A stretch of DNA of 64,000 nucleotides from NCBI RefSeq assembly GCF_039555335.1, contig NC_092629.1, forward strand, positions 4,421,912-4,485,911, given 5' to 3'. Positions 51,403 to 61,504 of this stretch are shown here, piece by piece. This DNA comes from Amphiura filiformis (taxonomy: Eukaryota > Echinodermata > Ophiuroidea > Amphilepidida > Amphiuridae). Every line of letters begins with the position of its first letter. The first letter of the stretch is position 1. Below the pieces are notes generated by a model, which saw only the letters and a program-made list of their open reading frames with translations, was not told where the DNA came from and ran no database searches. A program made the position numbers and the translations under genes.

Positions 51403-53149
51403 AAAAATTAAAGAGAAAAGTGACCTGGAAATCCTGAGATTAACAGCCACAGTGACATTGTTGATACTGAGATTTGTATAGTTCTGAGATTTGTATTGGA
51501 AATTGGTTTGTTGTTGAGTGTAATGAGGCTCATTTTCCAGCTTAGTGAAGTGATTGAAATCGGGCAAACTGTAGAGTATTTGCACCAAGCAGGAAATGGT
51601 CTCAACCAAAAGATGACCAAACATTCTATAACTCAGAAAGCAATTTTTTAAATCTTACAGAGCAAATAACCATGAACATTACAAGTTTTGTGAGGGAATT
51701 TAGAGTCAAATAACATGGAAGTAAAAGTTTTATCAATTGTTGACTGTTCAATTTAACTGTTTAAATTTAAGCCCCAGAATAAAATATCCAAACAGGATCA
51801 AGCAAGGCGTATGTAAGGCTGGGATGTTTGTATATAATGTGTGCGGTACATTGTATGCTGGTACATACACTGAATAGTGTTATTTGTACATAGATGGATT
51901 ATTTGGGGGGTTATTTGTACATAGATTGAGTTATTTGATCATTACACCAGTTGTTGAGGAATTGTTATCAAAAAAAAATTGACATTTAGATGAACAATAC
52001 CATTTTATATATGGCGGACAAACTGTAGCACGAGTTACCGTGTACGAGTTACCATGTTTTTTGCCAGTCAATGTAAAACTATGAGGGGCACAACTTTTTA
52101 AGGTATACCAAAACAAACCTTATTATAGCAATTACTTATCATATAATCAATAAGGCTTTAGTGTTTTTTGTTTTAGCACACCATCAAAATAAAAATGAGT
52201 GATTTTTAAGCATGTCCTCTGCTCGTAGCTTACGAGTTACCGATTTTACAGCTGTCCCATACATACAAAAGTTGATATCCTGAATTAGCAATACTATGAG
52301 GATCTAGCCTTGAATGTTGGGTATTAAAATACAAAAATGCAGATTCCAATCAAATCAATTTAAAAGCTGGAGCACAAAGTATGCAAAAGGACGCCATAAA
52401 GTGTAGCACGAGTTACCGTGGAATTGCCCATATATGTACATCTAAATTAAAAAAATTCTTCAGTAAGATGAAAATATCATTTAATGATGATTAGATTTTC
52501 AAGTGATTGGTTTAATCATCTGACAGTGATTAGCATATTTACATTTTTGAACTAATATGTGCTTCAAATAATGCATGTTAACAAAATAATGTAACATCCG
52601 AAACCCATGAGTATCTAGAGTTACATTTTTACTATTTATAAAGGCATTACCGGTATCAAACTTATTTTGATATGTAAGTGAATTGGTTATCATTACCTTG
52701 TTCACATATGGATTAGCAATATATGTGGATGAAATTAATTACATTTAGAGCATATTTTTGACCACCAAACCTGCTATTTTGCCCATTTTTCAGTTTCATA
52801 TGCCTGAAAAGTTACCTAAAAGTGATCGCAGAATGGTCATATTTGGTCAATAGTAACTTGGACTCATTATTTTCCTATGACAACTAATTTGGTAACTATG
52901 GGCATTACAGTAAGCAATATCTAGCTTTGGCAACAAGTTGCTTTTTTTATGAAAAAGTCTCATTTGGCCATAGGGTCTACAAAGTTTACAGACCAAATGA
53001 ACAGAATTAAGCTCCAAGTTTTGTATTTTCATAAAATTCAAGTCATCTGCTTTGAGAAATGACATATTTTAAGTGTCTTCTGTCAATTTCATTTTTCCCT
53101 CTCAGTTCACACTTTTGATACATGTTAAAAAAACCAGAGCCATCAGGTA

Positions 53150-53570
53150 TTGATGGGGTTTGATCTTTTTCCTTTTGGTCGTTATTTATGTGCAATATAT
53201 GGGATTTGGGTGTTATTTATTTATTTTATGTGCAATATTTTGGGTTTGGGAGTTATTTATTTATTTATTGGGAGTTATTTATTTATTTATTTATTTGGTT
53301 CTGTTGCCTGATCTGCTTGTTTCCCCCATTTCTTTTTTCTTTAAGGACCCCAATGGAAATAAGCCTCAATTTTATTGAGGCTTTTTGGGCTATCCTTGGT
53401 ACTCGTCTGGTGTTTACTCCATAATCCATACATTTCGTCGCTATATCTGGTTTTTCATGCAATTGATCACATCTTGTATGTATTTATAATGTATCTTTTT
53501 ATCATATGTGCTGTAATATTTTTTATGTGAGTACTGAATAAATATGAATGAATGAATGAATGAATAGATC
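53150..53570 (+). mobile_element. 3' end of a plus-strand LINE-like element
   Basis: TTATTT-rich sequence is followed by a perfect hairpin at about 53352-53386 (AAGCCTCAATTTTATTGAGGCTT), then an ..GAATAAATATG(AATG)n tail at 53541-53565. A short hairpin plus a tetranucleotide tail is what a LINE 3' UTR looks like. No coding part remains. Confidence 0.5.
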
Positions 53571-54060
53571 CAGGGTTCGATTTAACTGGTGTTGTGGAGC
53601 AAAATGCTCCCCATTTTGGACAACCTGCCAGGGTCTTAGCTAGGCACCGTCTGGTCGTCTTTTTTTGGCGAGTTTGCTCCTGGGACGGGCAAAAGCATGG
53701 GCCTTTGACAGATGCTATATTATAAATTGTATGTTTTGAGAACCTAACTGACCTTTTTAGTAGACCCAATTTGTAGAACAAGGCCATATCAGCACATATT
53801 TGAACTCTTTGAACCCCCAATGGGCTATAGACGTCTGGTAAATGTTTTAAAGGTCAAATTAGGACAGGCAATTTTATTCAAATGACGGGCAACCCTCAAT
53901 TTCTAGCTAAGACCCTGCAACCTGCTACACAAATTTCAGCTTTTATAGCAATTTTTTACAATGTAAACACATGCTAATATTATAAGAACATTGCCTAAAT
54001 AAGGTTTTCGCAAAAATTGCAACGCAAATTTTTCAAATTAAATCGAACCCCGAGTCCCTG
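53571..54060. mobile_element. hAT-like element (CAGGGTTCGATTTAA ends)
   Basis: CAGGGTTCGATTTAA and TTAAATCGAACCCC, family of 25993-27073. Flanks AATAGATC and ACTAGATC match at 7 of 8 if the right end is taken at 54060. It carries the nested element 53629-53917. Confidence 0.7.
53629..53917. mobile_element. hAT-like MITE, 8-bp TSD CAACCTGC
   Basis: CAGGGTCTTAGCTAGG and CTAGCTAAGACCCTG; CAACCTGC is exact at 53621-53628 and 53918-53925. Family of 20772-22174. Confidence 0.88.
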
Positions 54061-55660
54061 ACTAGATCCAACCTTCTGAACCTAGTTCTGAATGTTTAGT
54101 CATGAGGGCGGTTTTCCGCAAGTCGCGAACTTGTGTGGGTTGTGCGCATCGATGGCTTCTGACCAATTCTCCTCCTAGTGTGCTATTCTACAAATGTACG
54201 TGCTGCACTAGGTATAGGTATGCTAGGTGAATTCAAATTTGCCATCAAACTGCATCATTTTTCATATCAAATTAAAGCCCTTGAGTAAAGAAAGCCAAAA
54301 CTGAAAACATTTTTGTCATAGCACTTTCCGTAACAAAGTTACATCTTGTCAAAGATTGACTTTCATCAAAAAGATTCTGCTAACAAAATTTCCCAAACGG
54401 CATTTAGGGGTGTTTCTAGATCTTAGTCTCATAGCGATAGCAGCTTTTTTTAATGGAACTGCTATCAAAATCCTCTAAAATTCCATGTGCGACTTGATTA
54501 TCACCATAAAAAATCATATGTTTGGGTCAAGTGAAGTATAGAAAACATATTTATGTAGGTTTCCTTCACCAACCTATTTTCGAAAAAATTTCAAATTTCT
54601 ATGTAAATATGCATTGTGTTTGGGCCCGGTCTCGGCGAATTTCGCTGACTAGCAAATGTGTTAACTAAAGGTTTGCCTGGCCCTGGGATACCTACTAGTA
54701 GGTACTCGTCTTGTGTGACATTGTAAAACTTCCTTACTTCTGCTGGGTTTGGTCCACTGCCAACAGTGCCATGGGTCCAGTTGATCTCTGGGTAGTTGAA
54801 ATCACCATGGATGATTGTTGATTCTGAACTACTCACTAGTCCGAATAATCAGACCCAGAAGAACAAAATATTAATTTCTGACATGATCGTGTAAGCATAA
54901 ATCTGAAAGGTAACTTCACTATCCATCTGCATGATAGTCGCGTTGCATGGTTGCCCCGGATGGTTGCACCATGTCTCTGCATGCATACTTAACTGTAGGA
55001 TATATTGCTTTATAGGTTGATTTACAAACGGAATCACTCATGCACTGGTTAAGCTTACTTACCTGCGAGTTTAGCTACCTGACCATCAATCACAGCATCA
55101 AATGAACGTTATTTTGATATCTTTACGAGAAGGGATTCGGTCAACTCGGCTCAAATCAACTCGGCATACCTGACACATACCATGATTAATAAGGCTTTTT
55201 TATAGTCTAAAAACTGTTTATAATAATTCATGGTTAAATGTTATAAAAAACCATCAAACTAAACTTTGATCTTACTGTCAATTCAAAAAGCAGACTGCCC
55301 CCCCTGACAAAAAATGAAAGAAAAAAGTGCCCCTCTGACCATTGAAGGGCAAAGGAAAAGAAAAAGGGCAAGGAGCCCCTTTTCCATCAAAATTCACCCC
55401 GTTCATGGGCCAAAATAGTATAAAATACAAAATTTTGCGCGCTGCGCGCGCATATTGTCACAATAAAGTCATTTTCATCTCGATCATGGGCAAAAATAGT
55501 GTCAAATTCATAATTTTTGCGCGCTACGCGCACACATCGTCCAATAAAGCCTTTTTTGGAAGCTCAAAAACATGTTGCAACTGCAATTTTTTTCAGCTGT
55601 GCCCCTGAAATTTTATTTTGCCCCCTCTGACCAAGAAAGCTGGCTACGCCCCTGGTTTTG
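54061..55660. other. non-genic stretch around a LINE fragment
   Basis: Apart from the endonuclease fragment at 54591-54836 and a piece of the 2331-2774 family at 54838-54900, I see no gene. 'gcgcgctgcgcgcg' and 'gcgcgctacgcgcac' words recur at 55438 and 55520 within a short duplicated unit. Confidence 0.5.
54591..54836 (-). pseudogene. LINE AP-endonuclease fragment
   Basis: An open frame reads IIHGDFNYPEINWTHGTVGS and VTQDEYLLVGIPG. GDFNYPEINW is the GDFN motif of endonuclease/exonuclease/phosphatase domains in LINEs. It may belong to the same family as the 46510-47155 fragment, which would continue it. Confidence 0.7.
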
Positions 55661-58174
55661 ACTCACCACTAATTGCAACAGAATTTTTTTCACTGCTATG
55701 AATGTCAGAGATGTCCCCTGAACAGCATAGCCTACTATAGCCTACTAAAATATACTTGGTGGAAAGGTAGTTTTTGGCGGGAAAAGGTCAAACAGGGGTC
55801 AAATTTCAAAATCGCTCCAATCATTTAAAAAACTATACCAAATTATTCCTCTAGTCATGAATAAGGATTCAGAAAAAAATATAGGCCTAGTTTGCCATAT
55901 CTGTGATGTACGGTTCTTGAGTTATAACCGAAAAGGTCAAGTGTCAAATGTTGGGTTCAACAGAGGTCAAAAAACTAAAAATTGTCTGAAATTTTAACCA
56001 AAATGGTCTCAAATTGTTCGGCTTGCATACACAATTGACCTTTTCGGTAAATCCCATAAGCCTTTGCGAGTAGGCCTACACTTAAAACTCGTCATTCTGC
56101 GTCACGCCGCTCTGCGCCGATGCGCACATCGTTTATCGAACATCGTTACTGCGCATTGCAAGTCGGCGTGACGTAAAATGACGAGTTCTCAGGTGTACTC
56201 GCAAAGGGTTATGGGATTTACAGAAAAGGTCAATTCATTTAACGCGGCTGTGTACTCTAGCCATTGTTTCTTTCTCAAAATTGAGTTTTTATGATATGTT
56301 TGTACTTTGTTATGTTTTTTATAAATAGGCTACAAGGAATGAAAATCCAGATTTGTAAACTCCAACTGCAATATTTTAAGAATTTTATTTCACTATTCCA
56401 CTCGTGTTTGAAATTGAAAAGGAAAGAAAATCTTTGTTGTACCAGCCATAGACATACCACCTAGACCTGTAACTGCCCATCCCTAACCATGGCAGTAGGT
56501 GAAGCCACGTATCCAAGGTGATTTTGGTCGCCGGGTCGGACGCGGAGAAATAAGCGTTCATGTCTGGAACGAAAAACGCGATTGTTTGCGTGATTGCTGC
56601 GCCGTTATCGCCCGCGTCAAATGCAACATGTTCTGTAGACGCGAACATGTCTGCTTGTTTGCGTCCTTGTCAAAATCGTTGCTAAGCAGTGTTGACTTCA
56701 CTACGCGAACCAAAGTTATAGGTCTAGGTACTTGTTTGTCTGGGGTACCAGCAAGGTACACGCGCGCCACAACTCATCGCGTTGCGTATCGCGCAATTTG
56801 TTAACGCACAAATACGCGACGCATACGCTCGCTTATCTGCATGCGCGGCGCATCTTATGGAAACACCACGGAAGCACTGATTTCACAAAAACCTAGTGGT
56901 CAAATGGCTCCATTTTAGCTGATAAAATGTGGGTTTTTCAAGTTCTTTCCCCCGATTTAAATATCAAGTTATGAATGGATTTCGCTCAAACTTCTCAAGG
57001 GGCTGTGGATTTACCCGATGTTTACGTAATATAAGTTACAAAAACGAAAACTGTCGCATTCTCCTGTGAGATTCGATGAAAGTGCAAAATGTGACCACTT
57101 TAAACTTCAACGGCCATTATTTCAATGTTCATTTTCTCGGTAAAATGACGATTTAGGTACACGATAACTCAATAAATACAGCATCTATAGGTAAGCAAAT
57201 ATGATCATCGTAAAAAGCATGATCGACTCAAGAAACGGTTTTCTCATTTTTTATATTTTGGTCTATTTCCGATTTTGGGCATCATTTTGTGCAAATAGGC
57301 GTTTTGAATTTTAAAAGTTCATTTTGATGCCTTATATGGTCAATATCTCAACAAATAAGGCCAATATCAAAAAAATAAAAAAACCGTTTTTGGAATGCAG
57401 CCTCAAGATTGAGCTAAAAACAAAATAAAATATTTTGGAAAAAGTGTTTTTTTGTTATGATGTACCTAACAAATATTGCCAAAAACTCGCTTTTTTGTGA
57501 TTTACTCCAAAATTGTTTTTTTTACCCCAAATCTGTATTTATATTAAGATTTATTGATGTCTTGCCTTCATAAAAATGTATACTTTTATATGTTTTGCGC
57601 GAATAATTACAAAGTTATTGCACTTTTACTACATGCATGTCTGAGAGTACACAGCCACCTTAAAGAATATTTGCGCTGTTTAGGTTGTTTAATTACATGC
57701 GTAGGCTAACATCGAAAACTAGGTCGGGGTTCGAGTTCAATGGTCAATGACCTCTTTTCCCCTGCTACCTAGGTAACGAAACATCCCAGATATGGCAAAC
57801 TATTCTTATTTTGGAGTGTTTTTAAAAGACGAACACATCATTGAGACCATTTTAAGGAGATCGGAGCATTTTCTCGAAGTTGACCCACGTGGAGCCCAAA
57901 ATTTGACCTTTGACCTTTTTGCTTATAACTTGAGAATGGTACATGACAAACTATACTTTTTTTGAATCCTTAAGACTAGAGGAATATGCTTTGGTATAGT
58001 TTTTAAAAAGACTATAAAAGCAATTTTGAAATTTGACCGGCCCTGTATGACCTTTTCCCGCCAAAAACTACCTTTCCACCAAGTATATTTTGGTATATAT
58101 TTTTGGTATGATGTTCAGGGGATCTCTAAAATGTATAAAAGTGAACAAAAATTCTGTTGCAATTAGTGGTGAGT
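55661..58174. mobile_element. 2.5-kb foldback element hosting TTAA element B
   Basis: The arm 55661-56000 (ACTCACCACTAATTGCAACA, 'taccaaattattcctctag', 'acctttttcggttataact' in reverse) is inverted at about 57840-58174. The middle is the TTAA-type element 56238-57662. The arms resemble 2830-3100. Confidence 0.78.
56238..57662 (-). mobile_element. TTAA-type element, copy B, with a 300-bp insert
   Basis: TTAA-'cgcggctgtgtac' to 'gtacacagccacc'-TTAA; colinear with 20968-22081 in reverse. An extra block of about 300 bp (56443-56745) is flanked by a short duplicated 'gctggta' and has its own inverted ends (taccacctagacctgtaac / tacctagacctataac form), so it is a further nested insertion. It carries an 87-codon minus-strand frame of unknown worth. 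Confidence 0.78.
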
Positions 58175-58457
58175 GACACCACTATTGTTTAGATTGACTG
58201 GACTACAGGGATTAGAATAACTCCAAACACATATAGAAAGCAGTGGCAGTACCAGTGATTTGGGGGGGATGCATGGGGACGGGGGGGGGCAAAACCGACA
58301 AATTTTGCGCAAAATTAGAGGCTAAAATTGCCGCATAAAGTGGACATTTTCGTAATTTTGGGGTTTCCCCCAAATTTGGGGGGGGGGCAATTAGGCACTG
58401 AACTGGGGGACAAGAAAATATTGTTGTTGTTGTTCAAATGTTGTTGAGACTAGTAAG

Positions 58458-59020
58458 CATATGTGACCGTCCACGGCGAATGAGCCGTAAATTCCTCCCC
58501 CGGTCAATTTTGTTTTATTTCGTGTTAAAAAAATAAACATCATAAACTTTAAAATGGTATCATTTGACTTCAAACGATATCCAGAAGCGGAGTTATGGTT
58601 AGTTAAACTTTGCTCCTTCAACAAAATTATAGCTTTTTTCGTTTCTATGTGTGTCTCTTTTTCCACATTGCTGGCAATAAATATCAAACAGTCATAATTG
58701 GCGGTCATTTCAAATCATCCCCAAGTCAACGAGGTTTAAGAAGGTTCTCTCATTGTTAATTGTTGGTTATGTATACCTATACAAATAACCCACCACTTGA
58801 AAAGGATTTAGCAAAAGCAAACAAAGACCAGAGCTATTAAAAGTTATATAGCCATCTAAGGTAGAAGCTTATTATCCACTTCCATAATAGGATTATTGAT
58901 TGGTGTTGTGACTATCGAAATAAGACAGATGAATACGACCTTCGTACACATTTTACACCATAACTCAGAATACAATTTAGGGAATTTACGGCTCGTTTGT
59001 GCTGCCGGGTCACATATTTG
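58458..59020 (+). mobile_element. MITE with TATGTGACC..GAGCCGTAAATT ends
   Basis: 'tatgtgaccgtccacggcga' + 'atgagccgtaaatt' is inverted at 58980-59015 ('aatttacggctcgt..gccgggtcacata'). Family of 6195-6765. Confidence 0.78.
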
Positions 59021-59726
59021 AGCATGATCATAATGAAAATCCGTGAGAAGGCATGTGCACTCATGAACTAATAGAACATTCATGTATTGATCAGTACTAG
59101 GCCTATTATGTCCCGTCTTATGTTCGGTTATTAGGTGTGATGTAAATTGTGGTTGATCTGAAATGCAGCCATTTGCCTGCAATAAATCACCGTCTGCAAG
59201 TTTGAGCTTGAAAATAAATGGCAGAACATTCAATTCATACTCGTAGTTACATTAAAAAAAATAAATGATGAGGATCTCAAAGATTCTATTTTTAAAGTTC
59301 AATAAAATCTACGATGGGACACGCAGGTAGGCCTATAGAATTACAAGACATGGGATAATGGGATAAAGAGGAGGAAGAACAGTATGTGGTTAATGTATGG
59401 GTCCCGGGGGGCACTCCCATAACAGATATGCATCATGTGCCTCGGGATAGACCACCTTTTTCAAACCGACATGTACCCAATGACCCCCATGACCCCCCTT
59501 TTGTGTTATGGTCCTACCTATTACCCAATGACCCCCTTTAAAAAAATCATGTACTCAATGCCCCTTTTTCTATTCGCTGCAACCCAATGACCCCCCTTTT
59601 TAACTCCCAAATATCATTAGATGGTATTTGTGTTCTCCTCCAGAAATAATGAGATTTTTCAAATTTCCAAGGTGGCCAAGTTGTTTTTTCGCAGTTTGGC
59701 ACTTATTTATGGGTAGGCCTACTTAA

Positions 59727-61285
59727 GGGATGGGGTATGAACGTTTGGACAGTATTTATTGTGGGACATTACAGCACATCAGACATCGAATTGCATTCTG
59801 AATACGAAGAATGTCCTTCTGATATCAAATAATTTTGATTTTTTGAAATTCGCAATGTAATACACATTTTATGGCAAATGATTTAAAATTGATATTTTTG
59901 ATATTTAACAGTACTGAAGTAAACTTTATAAATCTGATGATTTATACTTAAAGTGTATGTAGGTGGGATGAAAAGCCGACGATCAATTGAAAATTTTGAC
60001 CTTTCGTATTGAAGATATGGATTTTTTTCCCAAAACACCAAAACAAATTAAGTCTTTTGGGGAAAATCCATATCTCCAAAAAAGGTCAAAATTTTCAATT
60101 GATCGTCAGCTTTTCTTCCCAGCTATACATACATTTTAAGAATATATCATTAGATTTATAATATATACAGGGTGAGTCAAAAAAGTGCAATAGAGAAAAG
60201 AATCCATTTTTACTTAAGAACCGAGTTGAACTTTTTAGGTTTGAAAACTTTTTATATATGGTATATCCATCAGTGACCTTGTGTGAAAAAATTAAGGAAT
60301 TGGCATTTACCGTTTTGTTTTTATGACACATTTTATAGCGCTGCCCGATTTTAATGTTTGTCCAAGAGACGTCTAAAATTTGAATGTCAGCCCACTCTGT
60401 GCAAGGTAGATTTGGAACAACTGCCATTTTCTTAACCTCATTGACATTAAAATAAAATGGAGCACCCAAAGTGTTATTGCCCTTGGTCTTGTTTAAGGAG
60501 AAGAAACATTATTTGTCGTTATTTTCATTTTACCTTTACTTTAAAGATGTTTATTCTCTATCAAAAACATACAAATTTGCAGGCGGTTATTTCAAATGTC
60601 AAAATGAAATGCGCGCAAATTGAAATGGAGTGAATTACAAAATATCCAGTAAGTTGGGCATATTGGGATTAAAAACACTGGAGTTGGAGTCGAGTGAGGT
60701 ATGAAGGACTTAAAGTAATGTAAGAAAGTTTGTTTGAACAGAAAAAAGAAGTTAAAATAACGCAAAAATCAACCTTATTTAAGTTAAAGTCAGTTTCAGA
60801 TATGGTGCCTTTAGCGCGCATTGTGTGCTCTCATTCAAAATACATGGTACCTCGTGGAAAAATAACAAAATTGGGTATCGCAACAAAAGGACTCATCCAA
60901 ATTAAACGGTAGTTGCGATTCACTTCATATTTTCACAGAAGGGGGCCATTAAGTGTAGCATTTATAGAATCTTTCAATATTGGGAAAGTACGATTTGGTT
61001 CTTACATAAATATCGATTCTTTGCTCTATTGCAGTTTTTTTGACTCACCCTGTATAATTTACTTCGAGGACTGTTATTATATCAAAAATGTGAAAATTAC
61101 ATTTTAATAATTTGTCATAAAATTTGTATTATATCGTGAATTTCAAAAAATGAAAATTATTTGATATCAGAAAGACATTCTTCGTATTCAGAATGTAATT
61201 CGATATGTCTGATGCATGATGTGCTCTCAGTCATGTCCCACAAAAAATACTGTCGAAACGCTCAAAACGCTCATTCCAGATCCCT
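59727..61285. mobile_element. foldback element, middle of the triple nest
   Basis: 'taagggatggggtatgaacg' and 'cgctcattccagatccctta' begin long inverted arms ('cagtatttattgtgggacat', 'ttctgaatacgaagaatgtc', 'tctgatatcaaataattttg'). A second internal hairpin is at 59960-60115 ('gatcaattgaaaattttgac'). Confidence 0.85.
60168..61052. mobile_element. mariner-type element, TA TSD, innermost of the nest
   Basis: TA|CAGGGTGAGTCAAAAAAGTG.. and ..CAGTTTTTTTGACTCACCCTG|TA. Two minor open frames (60095-60469 minus, 60730-60912 plus) show no transposase motif I know. Confidence 0.85.
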
Positions 61286-61504
61286 TACTTTTGGCAATCC
61301 TGTACCCAATGACTCCCATTTTACAATTTCGTACCCCAATGACCATCCTTTTTCAAAGTTTCATACCGAATGACCCCATTTTTATTCAGGTTGTGTACTG
61401 AATGACCCCATATTTTTGTAATTGTACGTTTTACTTGAATGCCCCCTACTTTTAACATGGCCGAGGCACACTGCCATTTCAGATAGGGAGTGCCTCAGCC
61501 CCGG

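Larger units (their letters stand above)
49834..52439. mobile_element. 2.6-kb TIR element nested in the 5.9-kb element
   Basis: Ends GGGCAATTCCA and TGGAATTGCCC, with ATAT on both sides; 'tgtacat' extends the symmetry. Eleven or so copies of GTAGCACGAGTTACCG, one directly against the right TIR, are confined to this interval. A ~373-bp tandem duplication (about 50157-50900) holds most of them. No recognisable ORF. Confidence 0.75.
47201..53140. mobile_element. 5.9-kb nested transposon with 29-bp TIRs and 6-bp TSD CATCAG
   Basis: The left end GCTCTGGTTTTTTTAACATG (continuing TATCAAAAG) is perfectly inverted at 53112-53140. CATCAG lies immediately outside both ends (47195-47200, 53141-53146). 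The left 2.1 kb and right 0.7 kb carry at least nine clusters of the words GTTAACGGAAA / TGTAACATCCGAAA in both orientations. No ORF of note: non-autonomous or ancient. Nested inside are the TTAA MITE 49350-49718 and element 49834-52439, which itself holds 50970-51402. The superfamily is unknown to me. Confidence 0.85.
59403..61504. mobile_element. 2.1-kb composite element, outermost of a triple nest
   Basis: 'cccggggggcactccc' at the left and 'gggagtgcctcagccccgg' at the right are inverted. Inside each end are degenerate 'acccaatgaccccctttt' tandem words (59470-59605, 61300-61450). No clean TSD found. It encloses the foldback 59727-61285. Confidence 0.6.

Noticed and set aside
50190-52420. 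CRISPR-like array of GTAGCACGAGTTACCG words
   Set aside because: Spacing is irregular (from 16 bp to more than 1 kb), the host is an animal genome, and the words are bounded by transposon TIRs.
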